A stretch of DNA of 64,000 nucleotides. Origin: Rossellomorea vietnamensis. Lineage in GTDB: Bacteria; Bacillota; Bacilli; Bacillales; Bacillaceae_B. The stretch is taken from assembly GCF_001305855.1 (NCBI RefSeq), contig NZ_LIXZ01000001.1:434001-498000 (forward strand), given 5' to 3'. Of this stretch, positions 1 through 9,322 are shown piece by piece. The notes beneath the pieces are model-generated. The model was given only the letters and a program-made list of their open reading frames with translations, was not told where the DNA came from and ran no database searches. Position 1 is the stretch's first letter; every line of letters starts with the position of its first letter. A program made the translations under genes and the position numbers.

Positions 1-436
1 TCGTTTTCAGAAAAGACGTTTCAAGAAATTGTGGCATCCCGATTGCAAATCGTTCATCCATATCGCTCATGAATTGTAGAAACCCTTCTTCATCGCCGGG
101 GAACTTCTCCTTGATCTCTTCATATTGCTTATGGATATCGGCATACTTCCTATACGTTTGCCCATCTGCAAAATGAACGTCATAGAGGGGATCACAGCGG
201 ATGAATTCTATTTCATTCGTGTCTATTCCTGCTTCTGAAAGAATGGAAAGGAGCATCTCTGGCAGGAGGACAATGGTAGGTCCCTTATCAATCTTGTATT
301 CCCCTTCTTGAACAAAGGCAAGACGTCCACCTATCGTCGGCTCTTTCTCATAGACCGTGACGTCGTGACCATCTTTCGCGAGTAACAATGCCGAAATCAA
401 TCCACCAATCCCTGATCCTACGACTGCTGTTTTCAT
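1..436 (-). CDS. Phytoene/diapophytoene desaturase-family FAD enzyme (partial, N-terminal 145 aa)
   Basis: Only the N-terminal 145 residues lie in the window; the gene runs off the left edge. The product starts MKTAVVGSGIGG, an FAD-binding Rossmann fold with GSGIGG, followed by YEKEPTIGGR and a DKGPTIV segment, all typical of CrtI/CrtN/CrtP carotenoid desaturases and oxygenases. The ATG at 434-436 overlaps the TGA of the upstream desaturase gene (ATGA), so the two are translationally coupled in one operon. By family knowledge it acts on C30 or C40 polyenes at the membrane. I cannot say whether it is the desaturase (CrtN) or the terminal-methyl oxidase (CrtP/CrtNb) type. Downstream genes such as a phytoene synthase would lie outside the window. 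Confidence 0.85.
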   Translation of the reverse strand, partial: MKTAVVGSGIGGLISALLLAKDGHDVTVYEKEPTIGGRLAFVQEGEYKIDKGPTIVLLPEMLLSILSEAGIDTNEIEFIRCDPLYDVHFADGQTYRKYADIHKQYEEIKEKFPGDEEGFLQFMSDMDERFAIGMPQFLETSFLKT

Positions 437-1956
437 AAAGCTTCCTCCATCGTTTCTTCTTTAGTGAACGAATACGAAGGGTCTTCATTCATCAACATAT
501 TGGTCGTGATCCTGGCTGATTCTAATATGGTAGGCAGTCCGCTCCCCGGATGAGTACCCCCGCCGACTAACCAGCAGTGTTCAAGTTCTTCAAATTTGTT
601 ATGTGGGCGGAGTGCCATCATTTGCGTTAATTGGTGGCCAAGATTGAAGGTGGCACCTTCATAAATATTGAAATCCGTCTCCCAGTGATGGGGTGAGATG
701 ATCTTTTCTACCTTGATATGATCGCGGATATTCTCTAAACCTGTCTTGCTCTCCACTGCATCCAATACCAGATCCCGGAACGTTTGTTCATTCTCTGTCC
801 AATCAATCCCGCTTACATTATTAGGGACCGGGGCAAGGATGTATAATGTTGAATGTCCGGGCGGCGCCAGTGTTGGATCCGTCACTGAGGCATTTTGAAT
901 ATAAATGGAAGGATCCTCCGAGAGGGTAAATGTCTTCGTTATCTCCTCTACATTTCGCCTGTAATCCTCCGCAAACACGATGCTGTGATGGGGGAGATCA
1001 TATTGTTTATCAAGCCCAAGATAAATCATGAACGTGGAACAGGAGTATTTTTTCTTCTTCAGCTTTTCTTTACTGTATTTTTTCAAGACCCCATCTTCCA
1101 CCAGGTTGGTCATGACATGTGCAAAGTCCCCGTTGATGATCACTTCATCTGCGGCAATTCTTTCTCCATCCTCTGTTATGATCCCTTTTACGTCATTACC
1201 GTCTTCAATCCACAGCTTCTTGACGCCAGACCCGAGATGGATTGAGCCTCCATGCTCCTCTACCACTCTTGCCATGGCTTTCGATAGTTGATTCAATCCG
1301 CCGATCGGGTGAAAGATACCGTATTCGTGCTCCATGAAAGACAGGATTGAAAATGCGCCGGGACACTCCCATGGGGACATACCCAAATACTTGGACTGGA
1401 AGGTGAACGCCAAACGCAATTCATGTTCTGTAAAGTAATCACTTAACACGTTGTATAGGGATTTACCCAAGGATAATTGAGGAAGTGCCCTCAAGACTTT
1501 CCAACTGATATATTGATAATATCGATCCATCGGGCTCTGTAAAATCGGTTTCAGCCTTTCCATTTTTTTACGTGTATCATTCATGAAACGCGAATAGCCC
1601 TCTGCATTCCCTGGATAATGTCGTTCGATTTCCCCCGATAACGCTTCGGGATCTTTATACATTTTTACTTTTTTATCTTTAAAAATGAGTTCATACATCA
1701 TGGAAAGCTCCCGCAGGTCAACATAATCATGAAGATTCCTTCCAGACGCCTCGAATAATTCTTCTGCTATTTCCGGCATGCTGAGGAATGTAGGTCCAAT
1801 ATCGAATGTATAACCATCCATCGTGACAGAACCATTCCGTCCGCCCACAAATGTTTGCTTCTCATAGATTTCTACTTTGTAACCCTTACTGGCAAGAAGC
1901 ATTGCCGCGGCCAGGCCCCCAGGACCTGCACCAATGACGATTATCTTTTCGGCCAT
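433..1956 (-). CDS. Phytoene desaturase-family carotenoid biosynthesis enzyme (CrtI/CrtN/CrtP type)
   Basis: 507-residue FAD-dependent amine-oxidase-fold enzyme. The N-terminal dinucleotide-binding motif GAGPGGLAAA (about residues 8-17) is followed by YEKQTFVGGR and FDIGPT. The C-terminal FAD motif GGGTHPGSGLP (about 470-480) is the carotenoid-desaturase signature. Length fits the roughly 500-aa family. It should oxidise a polyene (phytoene or diapophytoene desaturation, or end-group oxidation). I prefer the ATG at 1956 over the TTG five codons upstream because GGAGG lies 8 nt before it and the TTG overlaps that ribosome site. It is first in the operon and coupled by ATGA to the next desaturase. 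In B. subtilis yisP, a phytoene-synthase relative, neighbours asnO at the same place, which supports a terpenoid role. Confidence 0.9.
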   Translation of the reverse strand: MAEKIIVIGAGPGGLAAAMLLASKGYKVEIYEKQTFVGGRNGSVTMDGYTFDIGPTFLSMPEIAEELFEASGRNLHDYVDLRELSMMYELIFKDKKVKMYKDPEALSGEIERHYPGNAEGYSRFMNDTRKKMERLKPILQSPMDRYYQYISWKVLRALPQLSLGKSLYNVLSDYFTEHELRLAFTFQSKYLGMSPWECPGAFSILSFMEHEYGIFHPIGGLNQLSKAMARVVEEHGGSIHLGSGVKKLWIEDGNDVKGIITEDGERIAADEVIINGDFAHVMTNLVEDGVLKKYSKEKLKKKKYSCSTFMIYLGLDKQYDLPHHSIVFAEDYRRNVEEITKTFTLSEDPSIYIQNASVTDPTLAPPGHSTLYILAPVPNNVSGIDWTENEQTFRDLVLDAVESKTGLENIRDHIKVEKIISPHHWETDFNIYEGATFNLGHQLTQMMALRPHNKFEELEHCWLVGGGTHPGSGLPTILESARITTNMLMNEDPSYSFTKEETMEEAL

Positions 1957-1981
1957 TGTTATAGCCTCCAATGTATTTTAT

Positions 1982-2011
1982 TTGTACAATTATTATACAA
2001 CACTTATACAA
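1982..2011 (-). promoter_or_regulatory. crt promoter with three 11-bp direct repeats (CarH/LitR-like operator)
   Basis: Read on the minus strand, TTGTATAA, TTGTATAA and TTGTACAA begin exactly 11 bp apart (plus-strand blocks 2004-2011, 1993-2000 and 1982-1989). The middle copy contains a TATAAT -10 (1992-1997) about 35 nt upstream of the crt start codon. No good -35 is visible. The two proximal copies also form a near-palindrome of 19 bp. Three tandem 11-bp repeats with a TGTA core, overlapping a crt promoter, resemble what is known for the B12-dependent light-sensing repressors CarH/LitR. The identity of the regulator is inference; no candidate gene is in the window. Confidence 0.5.
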
Positions 2012-2140
2012 TTGTTTTCCACTATGAAGAAACAATAAACTTTATTTTTCCAATTAAATTTGTTTTTTCCTCAATTTTGAACTTGTCCTACATTCAATAA
2101 ACCCTTTAGAACTGTAACCGTATTTCGCTTTCCATCATTT

Positions 2141-2158
2141 TGTTGCTACTTAGCAACA
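2141..2158. promoter_or_regulatory. Perfect inverted repeat TGTTGCTA-CT-TAGCAACA
   Basis: An 8-bp perfect inverted repeat with a 2-bp centre sits between the asnO terminator and the crt promoter, about 185 bp upstream of the crt start. It has no U-tract and is too compact for a terminator, so a dimeric repressor or activator site is the likeliest reading. Apart from the listed sites, I see nothing else in the 1957-2285 gap. Confidence 0.35.
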
Positions 2159-2180
2159 TAATTCAATCCTGAACAAATAA

Positions 2181-2217
2181 GAGGCATAGTAAAGGATTCT
2201 ATCCTTTACTATGCCTC
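2181..2217 (-). terminator. Terminator downstream of asnO
   Basis: Perfect 17-bp stem (2181-2197 with 2201-2217) and a 3-nt loop. On the minus strand it is followed by TTATTTGTT. It lies 69 nt past the asnO stop codon. Confidence 0.85.
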
Positions 2218-2285
2218 CATTTCAATCATTCATACTTTCATTCTATGTTTGTACCTGTCTCTAAATTCTTGCTCCATCCATTGCT

Positions 2286-4133
2286 CTACTCCACAATTTC
2301 AATATTATAATCCTTGAACCATACATGGATCTGGGCGAGGTGGGCAAGTAGTTGGGGACCGGTCATGAGTTGGCCGTACCAGGGGACTTCAAAGGCTGCT
2401 CCGCCGGTTGCGACGATTTCCTTCAGTTTTTCTTCGTCAAATAATTCATAGAGAATGCTTGATTTGTCTTCCAGGATTTCATTGAGCCAGTCACCGACTA
2501 ATTTGGTGTACTCCGGGTGATGGGTTTTCGGGTAAGGGCTTTTCTTTCGATAAAGGACTTCATGGGGAAGAACGCCTTCAAGTGCCTTTCTAAGAATGCC
2601 TTTTTCCCTGCCTTCGTGCATTTTCATCTCCCACGGGATGTTCCACACATACTCTACAAGTCTATGATCGGCAAACGGCACCCTTACTTCGAGGCTCGCT
2701 CCCATACTCATGCGGTCCTTTCTATCCAGCAAGGTCGTCATGAACCATAGTAAATTCAAATAGAATAATTGTCTCCTTTTGGTCTCCACTTCATTTTCCC
2801 CTTCTAACAACGGGGTTTCGGCAACCGTGCGATCATACTGTTCCAGTACATATTCCTCGAGGTTCAATTTCTTACTCCACTCTTCTTTGAGAAGACCCTG
2901 TCGTTCCTCTGTGGAACGCATCCATGGAAATCCTCTGCGGTTAAAATCTTCCGGCCGGTGAAACCAAGGATACCCTCCGAAGATTTCATCTGCACATTCA
3001 CCTGACAGCCCAACGGTAAAGTCTTCTTTGATTTCCCTGCAAAACCACAAGAGAGATGAATCTACATCGGCCATTCCCGGAAGGTCCCTTACATGAACCG
3101 CTTCGATCAGATGGTCCTTTAACTCTTGTTGGCTGATCTCACATTTGTGATGAATCGTGTCGAATTCAGCTGTCATCTTTTCAATCCAAGGGGCATCGGA
3201 GTTCGGTTGGAAATCATCCGCTTTAAAGTATTGATCATTTTCTTCATAGTCTATGGAGTACGTATGAAGACTCCCTTTACCCTCTGCTTTATATGAATTT
3301 GCTGCCACTGCCGTTATGGCGCTGGAATCGAGTCCTCCCGATAAGAATGTGCATAGCGGCACATCGGAAACAAGCTGCCTCTGTATGGCATCTGTAAGCA
3401 GAAAACGGACTTTCGAGACCGTTTCGATGAACGAATCCGTATGCTCCTCACTTTTTACATTCCAGTATCTCCATATATTCAAACCTTCCTTGGAGAAGAT
3501 CATGCTATGGGCGGGACGCAGTTCCTTCACCCCTTTGAAGACCCCATTCCCTGGGGTGCGGGATGGACCGAGCCCCAGCACTTCTGAAAGTCCCTGCAGG
3601 TCCACCTGTGGCAAAACAGTTGGATGGGCAAGTAAAGCTTTGATTTCTGAACCAAACAGGATACCGCCATCCTTTTCAACATAAAATAAAGGCTTTACCC
3701 CCATTCTGTCCCTGCCTATAAATGCATGCTCCTTCTCACTATCCCATACAGCAAAGGCGAAAATCCCATTCAGATGGTGGACACATTCTTCCCTCCACTC
3801 AATATATGAGGTCAACAGGACCTCGGTATCAGAGTGGCCTTTGAAGGTATATCCCTTCTCTATAAGTATTTGTCTCAAATCTTCTGTATTGTAAAGTTCT
3901 CCGTTATAGCAAATGGTGAAAAGGTGTCCGTTATGGTCGAGGCTCATAGGCTGCCTTCCTCCTGCCGGGTCGACTACGATTAATCGTTTATGACCGAACG
4001 CAACATGCTGGTCAACCCAGACATTCGTTTCATCAGGCCCTCTTTTAGAAAGGGTTTCAGCCATTTTTTCAACAACATCTTTTTCATTGGACATATCTTG
4101 TTTATAATGGATCCAACCTGTAATTCCGCACAT
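2286..4133 (-). CDS. asnO: Asparagine synthetase (glutamine-hydrolysing), AsnO/AsnB type
   Basis: 615-residue class II amidotransferase making asparagine from aspartate, glutamine and ATP. The N-terminal nucleophile Cys2 follows the chosen Met (MCGITGW). The glutaminase domain fills about residues 2-200 with RGPDE and YNGELYN motifs. The synthetase domain carries the pyrophosphate loop SGGLDSS at 265-271. A five-codon longer start is possible, but cleavage after Met to expose Cys2 and a GAGG 9 nt upstream require the ATG at 4133. B. subtilis AsnO (YisO) is nearly the same length and is sporulation-linked; its place next to yisN and a terpenoid locus matches. No T-box leader is visible upstream. 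Confidence 0.95.
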   Translation of the reverse strand: MCGITGWIHYKQDMSNEKDVVEKMAETLSKRGPDETNVWVDQHVAFGHKRLIVVDPAGGRQPMSLDHNGHLFTICYNGELYNTEDLRQILIEKGYTFKGHSDTEVLLTSYIEWREECVHHLNGIFAFAVWDSEKEHAFIGRDRMGVKPLFYVEKDGGILFGSEIKALLAHPTVLPQVDLQGLSEVLGLGPSRTPGNGVFKGVKELRPAHSMIFSKEGLNIWRYWNVKSEEHTDSFIETVSKVRFLLTDAIQRQLVSDVPLCTFLSGGLDSSAITAVAANSYKAEGKGSLHTYSIDYEENDQYFKADDFQPNSDAPWIEKMTAEFDTIHHKCEISQQELKDHLIEAVHVRDLPGMADVDSSLLWFCREIKEDFTVGLSGECADEIFGGYPWFHRPEDFNRRGFPWMRSTEERQGLLKEEWSKKLNLEEYVLEQYDRTVAETPLLEGENEVETKRRQLFYLNLLWFMTTLLDRKDRMSMGASLEVRVPFADHRLVEYVWNIPWEMKMHEGREKGILRKALEGVLPHEVLYRKKSPYPKTHHPEYTKLVGDWLNEILEDKSSILYELFDEEKLKEIVATGGAAFEVPWYGQLMTGPQLLAHLAQIHVWFKDYNIEIVE

Positions 4134-4290
4134 AGTGATCATCCTCACTTTCTAGTCAAACAAACTGGGCTCACTGACACATAAATTATTCTATGCCCCG
4201 AAAGAGAAATGGTTAATTGTCTCAATCAATCTTTACATGAATGAAATATGATAATTATGACAAGAAATGTAGTTAAGGAGGGATATTCAC

Positions 4291-4854
4291 TTGAGCAACA
4301 TATTTCGATCAAACATTTTAAAATCCCAAAAAAGATCTTTTTCCGAAGGCACTGCTTTATTTGAAGAAGATACATGGTTCTTTTTCGAGATCGACGCCGA
4401 GGAAGAGTCTGAGCTCGAATTTTACCTCAATCATGAACTGAAAGTGTATAGAGATGGAGAATGGCTTTCCGGAGTTCTCTTAGAAGATGGTATCATCGTC
4501 ACCCCCTATGAGCGAATAAGAATCGAGAATGGTGATCGAATTCAAATAAAGAAGAATATATTGTATTCGTTGGAAAATTTATTGGAAGAGATTTCTGATG
4601 ATGCCTTTCATCAGTTTACAACAGCCTTGAATAACCTGGGCTATTCGATTTATGACAGTATCTTTTGCCATAACCACCTTGTATTCCTCGGAAACCAAAA
4701 GATCAAGGAAGGCGTAAACTTCATCACTTTCGATAACGGTGTGGAAGTATGCGCAGTCCAGCATCATTTCACCTACTACAAAAAGAAACGCGACCGCTTT
4801 GAATTTACTTTAAGTACGGGTAGACGAATTGTGATTGAAAGTTTCAACATTTGA
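4291..4854 (+). CDS. yisN: YisN-like DUF2777 protein
   Basis: 187-residue acidic, probably cytoplasmic protein without signal peptide or membrane segment. It is recognised mainly by length and place: B. subtilis yisN (DUF2777, about 189 aa) is divergent to asnO in the same way. The start is TTG, chosen because AAGGAGG sits 9 nt upstream. It contains a central region rich in Asp/Glu and a C-terminal stretch of aromatic and basic residues (HHFTYYKKKRDRFEFTL). Function unknown. The gene ends at a strong bidirectional terminator. Confidence 0.8.
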   Translation: MSNIFRSNILKSQKRSFSEGTALFEEDTWFFFEIDAEEESELEFYLNHELKVYRDGEWLSGVLLEDGIIVTPYERIRIENGDRIQIKKNILYSLENLLEEISDDAFHQFTTALNNLGYSIYDSIFCHNHLVFLGNQKIKEGVNFITFDNGVEVCAVQHHFTYYKKKRDRFEFTLSTGRRIVIESFNI

Positions 4855-4872
4855 TCCGTTACATCAAAAAGA

Positions 4873-4915
4873 CAAATGCCTGTCAGGTTAGGTACCCGAC
4901 AGGCATTTGCCTTTT
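4873..4915. terminator. Bidirectional terminator between yisN and the FIST/EAL gene
   Basis: Perfect 12-bp stem CAAATGCCTGTC / GACAGGCATTTG (4873-4884, 4898-4909). It is followed by CCTTTTATAT on plus and TCTTTTTGATG on minus, and serves the two convergent genes. Confidence 0.85.
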
Positions 4916-7826
4916 ATATATCCAGGTTTGTCACGAGGTGCATTTTCGTTAAAAATGTGTTCATTTTCTCCAATGGCATGGGCCGCTCGATTAGAAAGCC
5001 TTGAGCAAAGTCACAGCCAAGCTGTTTCAGTAATTCCAATTGTCCGGGGGTTTCCACACCTTCAGCCACCACTTTCATGTTCAACCCCTTACCCATGGTG
5101 GATATGGATTGAACGATCGCTACATCAGGTGTATGATCGCTCATATTCTGTACAAACGAACGATCGATCTTCAGTATATGAAGGGGCAGATGCTTCAAAT
5201 AACTTAAAGAAGAATAACCCGTGCCGAAATCATCAATCGCAAGCTTCACCCCAAGATCAGCAAGTGATTTCATGGCGTCGATGGTACGCGAGGCATCATG
5301 CAGCATGATCGTTTCAGTCAGCTCCAAGCAAAGATATTCTGCCGGCAGACCGGATATTGCCAACGCTTCTTCCACATCATTCAGAAACGTAGGGTGCTGG
5401 AATTGCCGTGCTGAGACGTTCACAGAAATATAGAACTTCCCCGCATCTCGATCTATCCACTCTTTTAACTGTATACAGGACTCGACCAGGACCCATTTTC
5501 CGATATCATGAATCAGCCCTGTTTCTTCTGCCAGTGGGATGAATTCACCCGGCGAGATCAACCCCCAGGATGGATGCTGCCATCTGAGTAATGACTCACA
5601 GCCGATCAGGGATTGACTCTGTATGTTAATGATGGGTTGAAATGCGATGAACAACTCCTGCTTCTCAATGGCTCTCCTGAGATGCGCTTCCATTTCCACT
5701 TTCCTCGTAATCTCTTCTTCCATATCCCTTGAAAAGTAAACGGTATTATTCCCACCCTTCGATTTGGCCCAATTCAGGGCAGAGTCGGCATTACGCAACA
5801 AGTCGGCAGTCTCTTCCCCATCTTGGGGATAGATGCCTGCACCGATACTGACAGATATGTAGAATTCTTTGCCCTGATAAGAAAAAGGTGCCTGCACGGT
5901 TTCCAATATATCCTGCGTGATACCTGAAATAGTTGTCCCATTCACCTCTTTGGTGAGAAGCACCGTGAATTTGTCCCCACTGAAACGGCCAAGGTAGGCG
6001 CCTTTAGGGAGAATGCCTTGAATCCTTTGGGAAAGTTCTTTAATAATGACATCCCCCACAAAATGACCAAGGGTATCATTAATCATCTTGAAACGGTCCA
6101 TGTCCAGAAATAAAACCGCAAGCTGCCGTTTCTTTTTCTTCGCCCTCTGAATATGCTCATCTACGATTTCCCTGAATTTCATCTTATTAGGCAGATCGGT
6201 TTCACCGTCATAATATGCGAGCTGCGTGATTTTCTTCTCAAATTGGCGTTCTTTCGTGACATTTCTCCCTATCCCGAAGATCCCGACACATTTTCCATCA
6301 ACGGTAATCGGGATATTCTTGATTTGAAAGAAATTCACCTCACCTTTCTTGGATGCAATAGGAAGATCATAGTACTGCTCCCTCCCATCCATGGCACGGT
6401 AAAAATGCCTCCTTACCCGAACCGCGTCCTCTTCCCTGATAAAGTTGAGGGCGGATTTCCCAAGAATCTCTTCCCTCGTATAACCGAATGTTTTCATAAA
6501 AGAAGGGTTGAGGGAATTAAATCGGCCATTCAGATCCGTACTGTAGACAAAATCCGTATTATTATCAAAGAGTGATCGGTAATATTCCTCTGATATCTGG
6601 ATGTTTTGCGTTAATTCTTTTATGTCCTTTTCAGCTGTATTGATTAAATGGGTTAAACTCATCATCACGTCGGCTTCGGGCGTCAGTTGAAAATCGATCT
6701 TCATATCCCTGATGGGTTCACGTACACTTTCAGACAAACCAAGATACGAAAGGGAATGAGCCATGAGCTTCGGTTTCCCCCCGGTTCCGCCTAATTCTCC
6801 ATATGAGAAAAAACCGGTCAAGGGTGACACCTGATTGAAAAAGGAGAGCTCCTGATTCGTTACATCCCTTATGTACCTTCTTCTGGCTACACAATTGTAC
6901 ACAAAATGCGTTTCTACAGGATGGCGTTTCAATCGGGATAAGAGCTTAGTTGTGGAGCGGATCGAATCCCTCACATCCACAAACCCAAACGACACCGTAT
7001 CCCCTTCTGTCACTCCATGACTGAGTTCCACACTCCCGTCTGGCAGCACGTTCATGATATATACCGCAACCTTCTCATTCTCTCTCCGCAACAGAAATGG
7101 AAACTCGATCGAGGAATCAGGAAGAGCTGACACAAATCTTTCCCCTAGATACGTATCGAGGAGACGGATGGGTTTCACATGGTTGATTTCCCCAAGGATA
7201 TTTCCTTTTGCTTTCGTAATAGTGAAAACGGGGCCGACTTCCTGCCACTCTTCTATACTATGGGAATGAATTTTCAATTCTTCCCCACTCAATGATGCCG
7301 TCACAAAGCCTTCACTGGTGATTTCGTCGTTCGTAAAGACATATGTCGGTCTTTTATCCGGCAAATCGGAAGATACCCCACCGGCGATGACGATTTCGTC
7401 CCCTCTTTCGGACACCCCTTCCAGAAATTCCTGAACCCCCAGATGTAAGTGACTCGCAAAGACGATGAACGCTTTGGTGTCGGATTGCCCCAAAACTCCG
7501 GTTAATTGTTGACCGAGTTGTTTACTCGACCCTGACCTTTCTTGTAAGAGGGACTCAATCACGGTTACTTCAAATATCGTAAATGATAAGACGATCTCTG
7601 AAACAATCGACCCTCCTATGACTTGACCGTTCGAGTTGCAGCCAATGAGGGTCCCACGTGGGAGAATGCGGTTAATGTGACGTTGCAGACCTTTTATGAC
7701 CGCTAACGGGGAATCGCCGACAAATGCCTGGATCAGGAGGGAGGGATATTGATCTATACCGTGCTCTTGAATAAATTGGTTTAAGGAATGTTCATCATTA
7801 TATATGTATTGAAAGGACTTCACCAT
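4914..7826 (-). CDS. FIST-PAS-GGDEF-EAL cyclic-di-GMP signalling protein
   Basis: 970-residue soluble multidomain protein. Order: FIST N and C sensor domains (about 25-360, with [10 protein letters not shown]), a PAS domain with its C-terminal extension (about 405-525, [13 protein letters not shown]), GGDEF (about 535-695) and EAL (about 710-955). The GGDEF signature reads SGDKF and no RxxD inhibitory site precedes it, so cyclase activity is doubtful. The EAL motif reads ESL, but the other phosphodiesterase residues look intact ([42 protein letters not shown]). Likely a c-di-GMP phosphodiesterase tuned by a small ligand. It is inserted where B. subtilis has wprA between yisL and yisN. The start has only a modest AGGTG site. 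Confidence 0.9.
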   Translation of the reverse strand: MVKSFQYIYNDEHSLNQFIQEHGIDQYPSLLIQAFVGDSPLAVIKGLQRHINRILPRGTLIGCNSNGQVIGGSIVSEIVLSFTIFEVTVIESLLQERSGSSKQLGQQLTGVLGQSDTKAFIVFASHLHLGVQEFLEGVSERGDEIVIAGGVSSDLPDKRPTYVFTNDEITSEGFVTASLSGEELKIHSHSIEEWQEVGPVFTITKAKGNILGEINHVKPIRLLDTYLGERFVSALPDSSIEFPFLLRRENEKVAVYIMNVLPDGSVELSHGVTEGDTVSFGFVDVRDSIRSTTKLLSRLKRHPVETHFVYNCVARRRYIRDVTNQELSFFNQVSPLTGFFSYGELGGTGGKPKLMAHSLSYLGLSESVREPIRDMKIDFQLTPEADVMMSLTHLINTAEKDIKELTQNIQISEEYYRSLFDNNTDFVYSTDLNGRFNSLNPSFMKTFGYTREEILGKSALNFIREEDAVRVRRHFYRAMDGREQYYDLPIASKKGEVNFFQIKNIPITVDGKCVGIFGIGRNVTKERQFEKKITQLAYYDGETDLPNKMKFREIVDEHIQRAKKKKRQLAVLFLDMDRFKMINDTLGHFVGDVIIKELSQRIQGILPKGAYLGRFSGDKFTVLLTKEVNGTTISGITQDILETVQAPFSYQGKEFYISVSIGAGIYPQDGEETADLLRNADSALNWAKSKGGNNTVYFSRDMEEEITRKVEMEAHLRRAIEKQELFIAFQPIINIQSQSLIGCESLLRWQHPSWGLISPGEFIPLAEETGLIHDIGKWVLVESCIQLKEWIDRDAGKFYISVNVSARQFQHPTFLNDVEEALAISGLPAEYLCLELTETIMLHDASRTIDAMKSLADLGVKLAIDDFGTGYSSLSYLKHLPLHILKIDRSFVQNMSDHTPDVAIVQSISTMGKGLNMKVVAEGVETPGQLELLKQLGCDFAQGFLIERPMPLEKMNTFLTKMHLVTNLDI

Positions 7827-7941
7827 TTTCTACACCTACTTGAAAGACATCGTTTCTATCAAAGTACCACAATTCGACAGATTTGGATATCCATTTATAT
7901 GAAAATAGTAGCAGTTCATTTCCTTCACCTGCCGAAAAGTG

Positions 7942-7979
7942 CTAAATAAAAAAGCCCGCTCCATAATGAGCAGACTTTT
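7942..7979 (-). terminator. Terminator downstream of yisL
   Basis: On the minus strand AAAAGUCUGCUC pairs with GAGCGGGCUUUU through two G-U wobbles (7950-7961, 7968-7979), followed by UUUAUUUAG. The wobbles make it a better hairpin on the minus transcript than on plus. Confidence 0.75.
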
Positions 7980-7984
7980 ATACG

Positions 7985-8356
7985 TTATGCAAATGGATGA
8001 AGACCAAGTGGTAACCGCAGTCCCAAATACAGAACGATGAGCAGGGCGATAACCATGACAATCCACAATACATTCGTGCTTTTCCCTTTATTCATGCGGA
8101 CCAGAATCATCTCAAACATCCCGATCACCCATATTCCCACCAATCCTTTAATGCCGTAAAGGGCCGGATTGATTCCCTGATGCTTCCAGAATAAAAGCGC
8201 ACCGGTTAAAATGATGAGCAGGTAAAATAATCGTAAAATCATATGTACAACTTTCATGCCTTTTTTCTTCCCTGCGTTATGTAAGCCGACCGCTACAAAG
8301 AAAAGAATGATGGCAACGACCCACGTTGTAATATGGGCATGTGTATTATCAAACAT
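7985..8356 (-). CDS. yisL: UPF0344 family membrane protein YisL
   Basis: 123-residue integral membrane protein with four predicted hydrophobic helices (about 10-28, 38-60, 66-88, 98-117), starting MFDNTHAHITTW. It matches the small UPF0344/DUF1516 family of Bacillaceae in length and in position next to yisK. Start supported by AGGAGG 6 nt upstream. No function is known for the family and none is suggested by the sequence. It has its own terminator; the 72-nt gap to yisK contains no obvious one, so readthrough from yisK is possible. Confidence 0.85.
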   Translation of the reverse strand: MFDNTHAHITTWVVAIILFFVAVGLHNAGKKKGMKVVHMILRLFYLLIILTGALLFWKHQGINPALYGIKGLVGIWVIGMFEMILVRMNKGKSTNVLWIVMVIALLIVLYLGLRLPLGLHPFA

Positions 8357-8428
8357 ATTGAACCTCCTACAGGTAGATAGTTTACGCTCATAATATTACC
8401 ACAGTCTTCTCACCAACAGAAATTTTAA

Positions 8429-9298
8429 CTAAGCCTGTAACGGATTTGTCAAAATTCCCAATCCTTCTATTTCGATCTCCACTACATCTCCCTTTCTCAA
8501 AAAGCGTGGAGGCTTGTAGCCTTTCCCCACTCCAGAAGGTGTCCCTGTCGCAATGATATCCCCCGGAAGCAGCGTCATTCCTTTAGACAGGGTGGAAATA
8601 ATCGTCGGGATCGAGAATATCATTTGTCCCGTATTGGAAGACTGACGGACTTCACCATTTACCTTCGTGGTGATGGACAGGTTCTGAGGGTCCTCCACTT
8701 CATCCTTTGTCACGAGGAATGGACCCATCGGGCACGTTGTATCCAGGCTTTTTCCGATGAAAAATTGGCCATGCTTTTTTTGGAGGTCACGGGCTGTGAT
8801 ATCATTCAGGATCGAATAACCAAAGACATGGTCCATCGCTTCTTCAGGAGAAATCCCTCTCCCTTTCTTCCCGATGATCACGGCCAGTTCTCCTTCATAA
8901 TCAAGTTCTTCCGTTATGTCATCATGATGAAGAACCGTTTCCCCGTGACCGATGACCGTATGGGTTGCTTTCGTGAAAATCATGATATTCTTCGGGATAT
9001 CCTGTTCACCGCCCATTTCAATGGCATGTTCACGATAGTTCTTTCCTACACACATGATGTTTCTCTTCACATTCGGAATGGGGGAAAGCCATTTCACTTC
9101 ATCCTTTGCGAAAGATGGCAGAGTTCCACTCTTCTCCTTAAGAATTGCTTCTACACGTTCAAGAAAGCCTTCCCCTGCTTCAATTCCCTGAAGTAAATCT
9201 CCGGGTAAATCTTCCGCCCCCGCAACATCAAGGATCCTGTCGTCCATTTCCACTCCATATGTTTCTTTTCCCTCACACTTAAAACTAACGAATTTCAT
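8429..9298 (-). CDS. yisK: Fumarylacetoacetate hydrolase-fold protein, YisK type (oxaloacetate decarboxylase-like)
   Basis: 289-residue FAH-superfamily enzyme. A short N-terminal domain precedes the catalytic fold (about 75-285), which has GKNYREHA, the metal-binding EELDYEGELAV segment, NDITARDLQ, KSLDTTCPMGP and TGTPSGVG. These are the conserved elements of metal-dependent acylpyruvate hydrolases and decarboxylases. B. subtilis YisK, in the same neighbourhood, has been reported as an oxaloacetate decarboxylase-type enzyme with a link to cell shape. The substrate here is inferred from homology and synteny. It follows the DUF418 gene by 24 nt, so the two probably share a transcript. Confidence 0.85.
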   Translation of the reverse strand: MKFVSFKCEGKETYGVEMDDRILDVAGAEDLPGDLLQGIEAGEGFLERVEAILKEKSGTLPSFAKDEVKWLSPIPNVKRNIMCVGKNYREHAIEMGGEQDIPKNIMIFTKATHTVIGHGETVLHHDDITEELDYEGELAVIIGKKGRGISPEEAMDHVFGYSILNDITARDLQKKHGQFFIGKSLDTTCPMGPFLVTKDEVEDPQNLSITTKVNGEVRQSSNTGQMIFSIPTIISTLSKGMTLLPGDIIATGTPSGVGKGYKPPRFLRKGDVVEIEIEGLGILTNPLQA

Positions 9299-9322
9299 CC
9301 TTATTCATCCCCTTTTCCAGTA

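Noticed and set aside
4134..4290. T-box riboswitch in front of asnO
   Set aside because: The region lacks the T-box AGGGUGGNACCGCG sequence and an antiterminator/terminator pair.
6153..6575. Plus-strand 140-aa frame inside the FIST/EAL gene
   Set aside because: Shadow frame on the opposite strand of a clear multidomain gene; no family similarity.
8430..8455. Third TGTAAC-type SARP repeat near the yisK end
   Set aside because: The second unit is TGTCAAA, the sequence is yisK coding, and no gene starts downstream on that strand.
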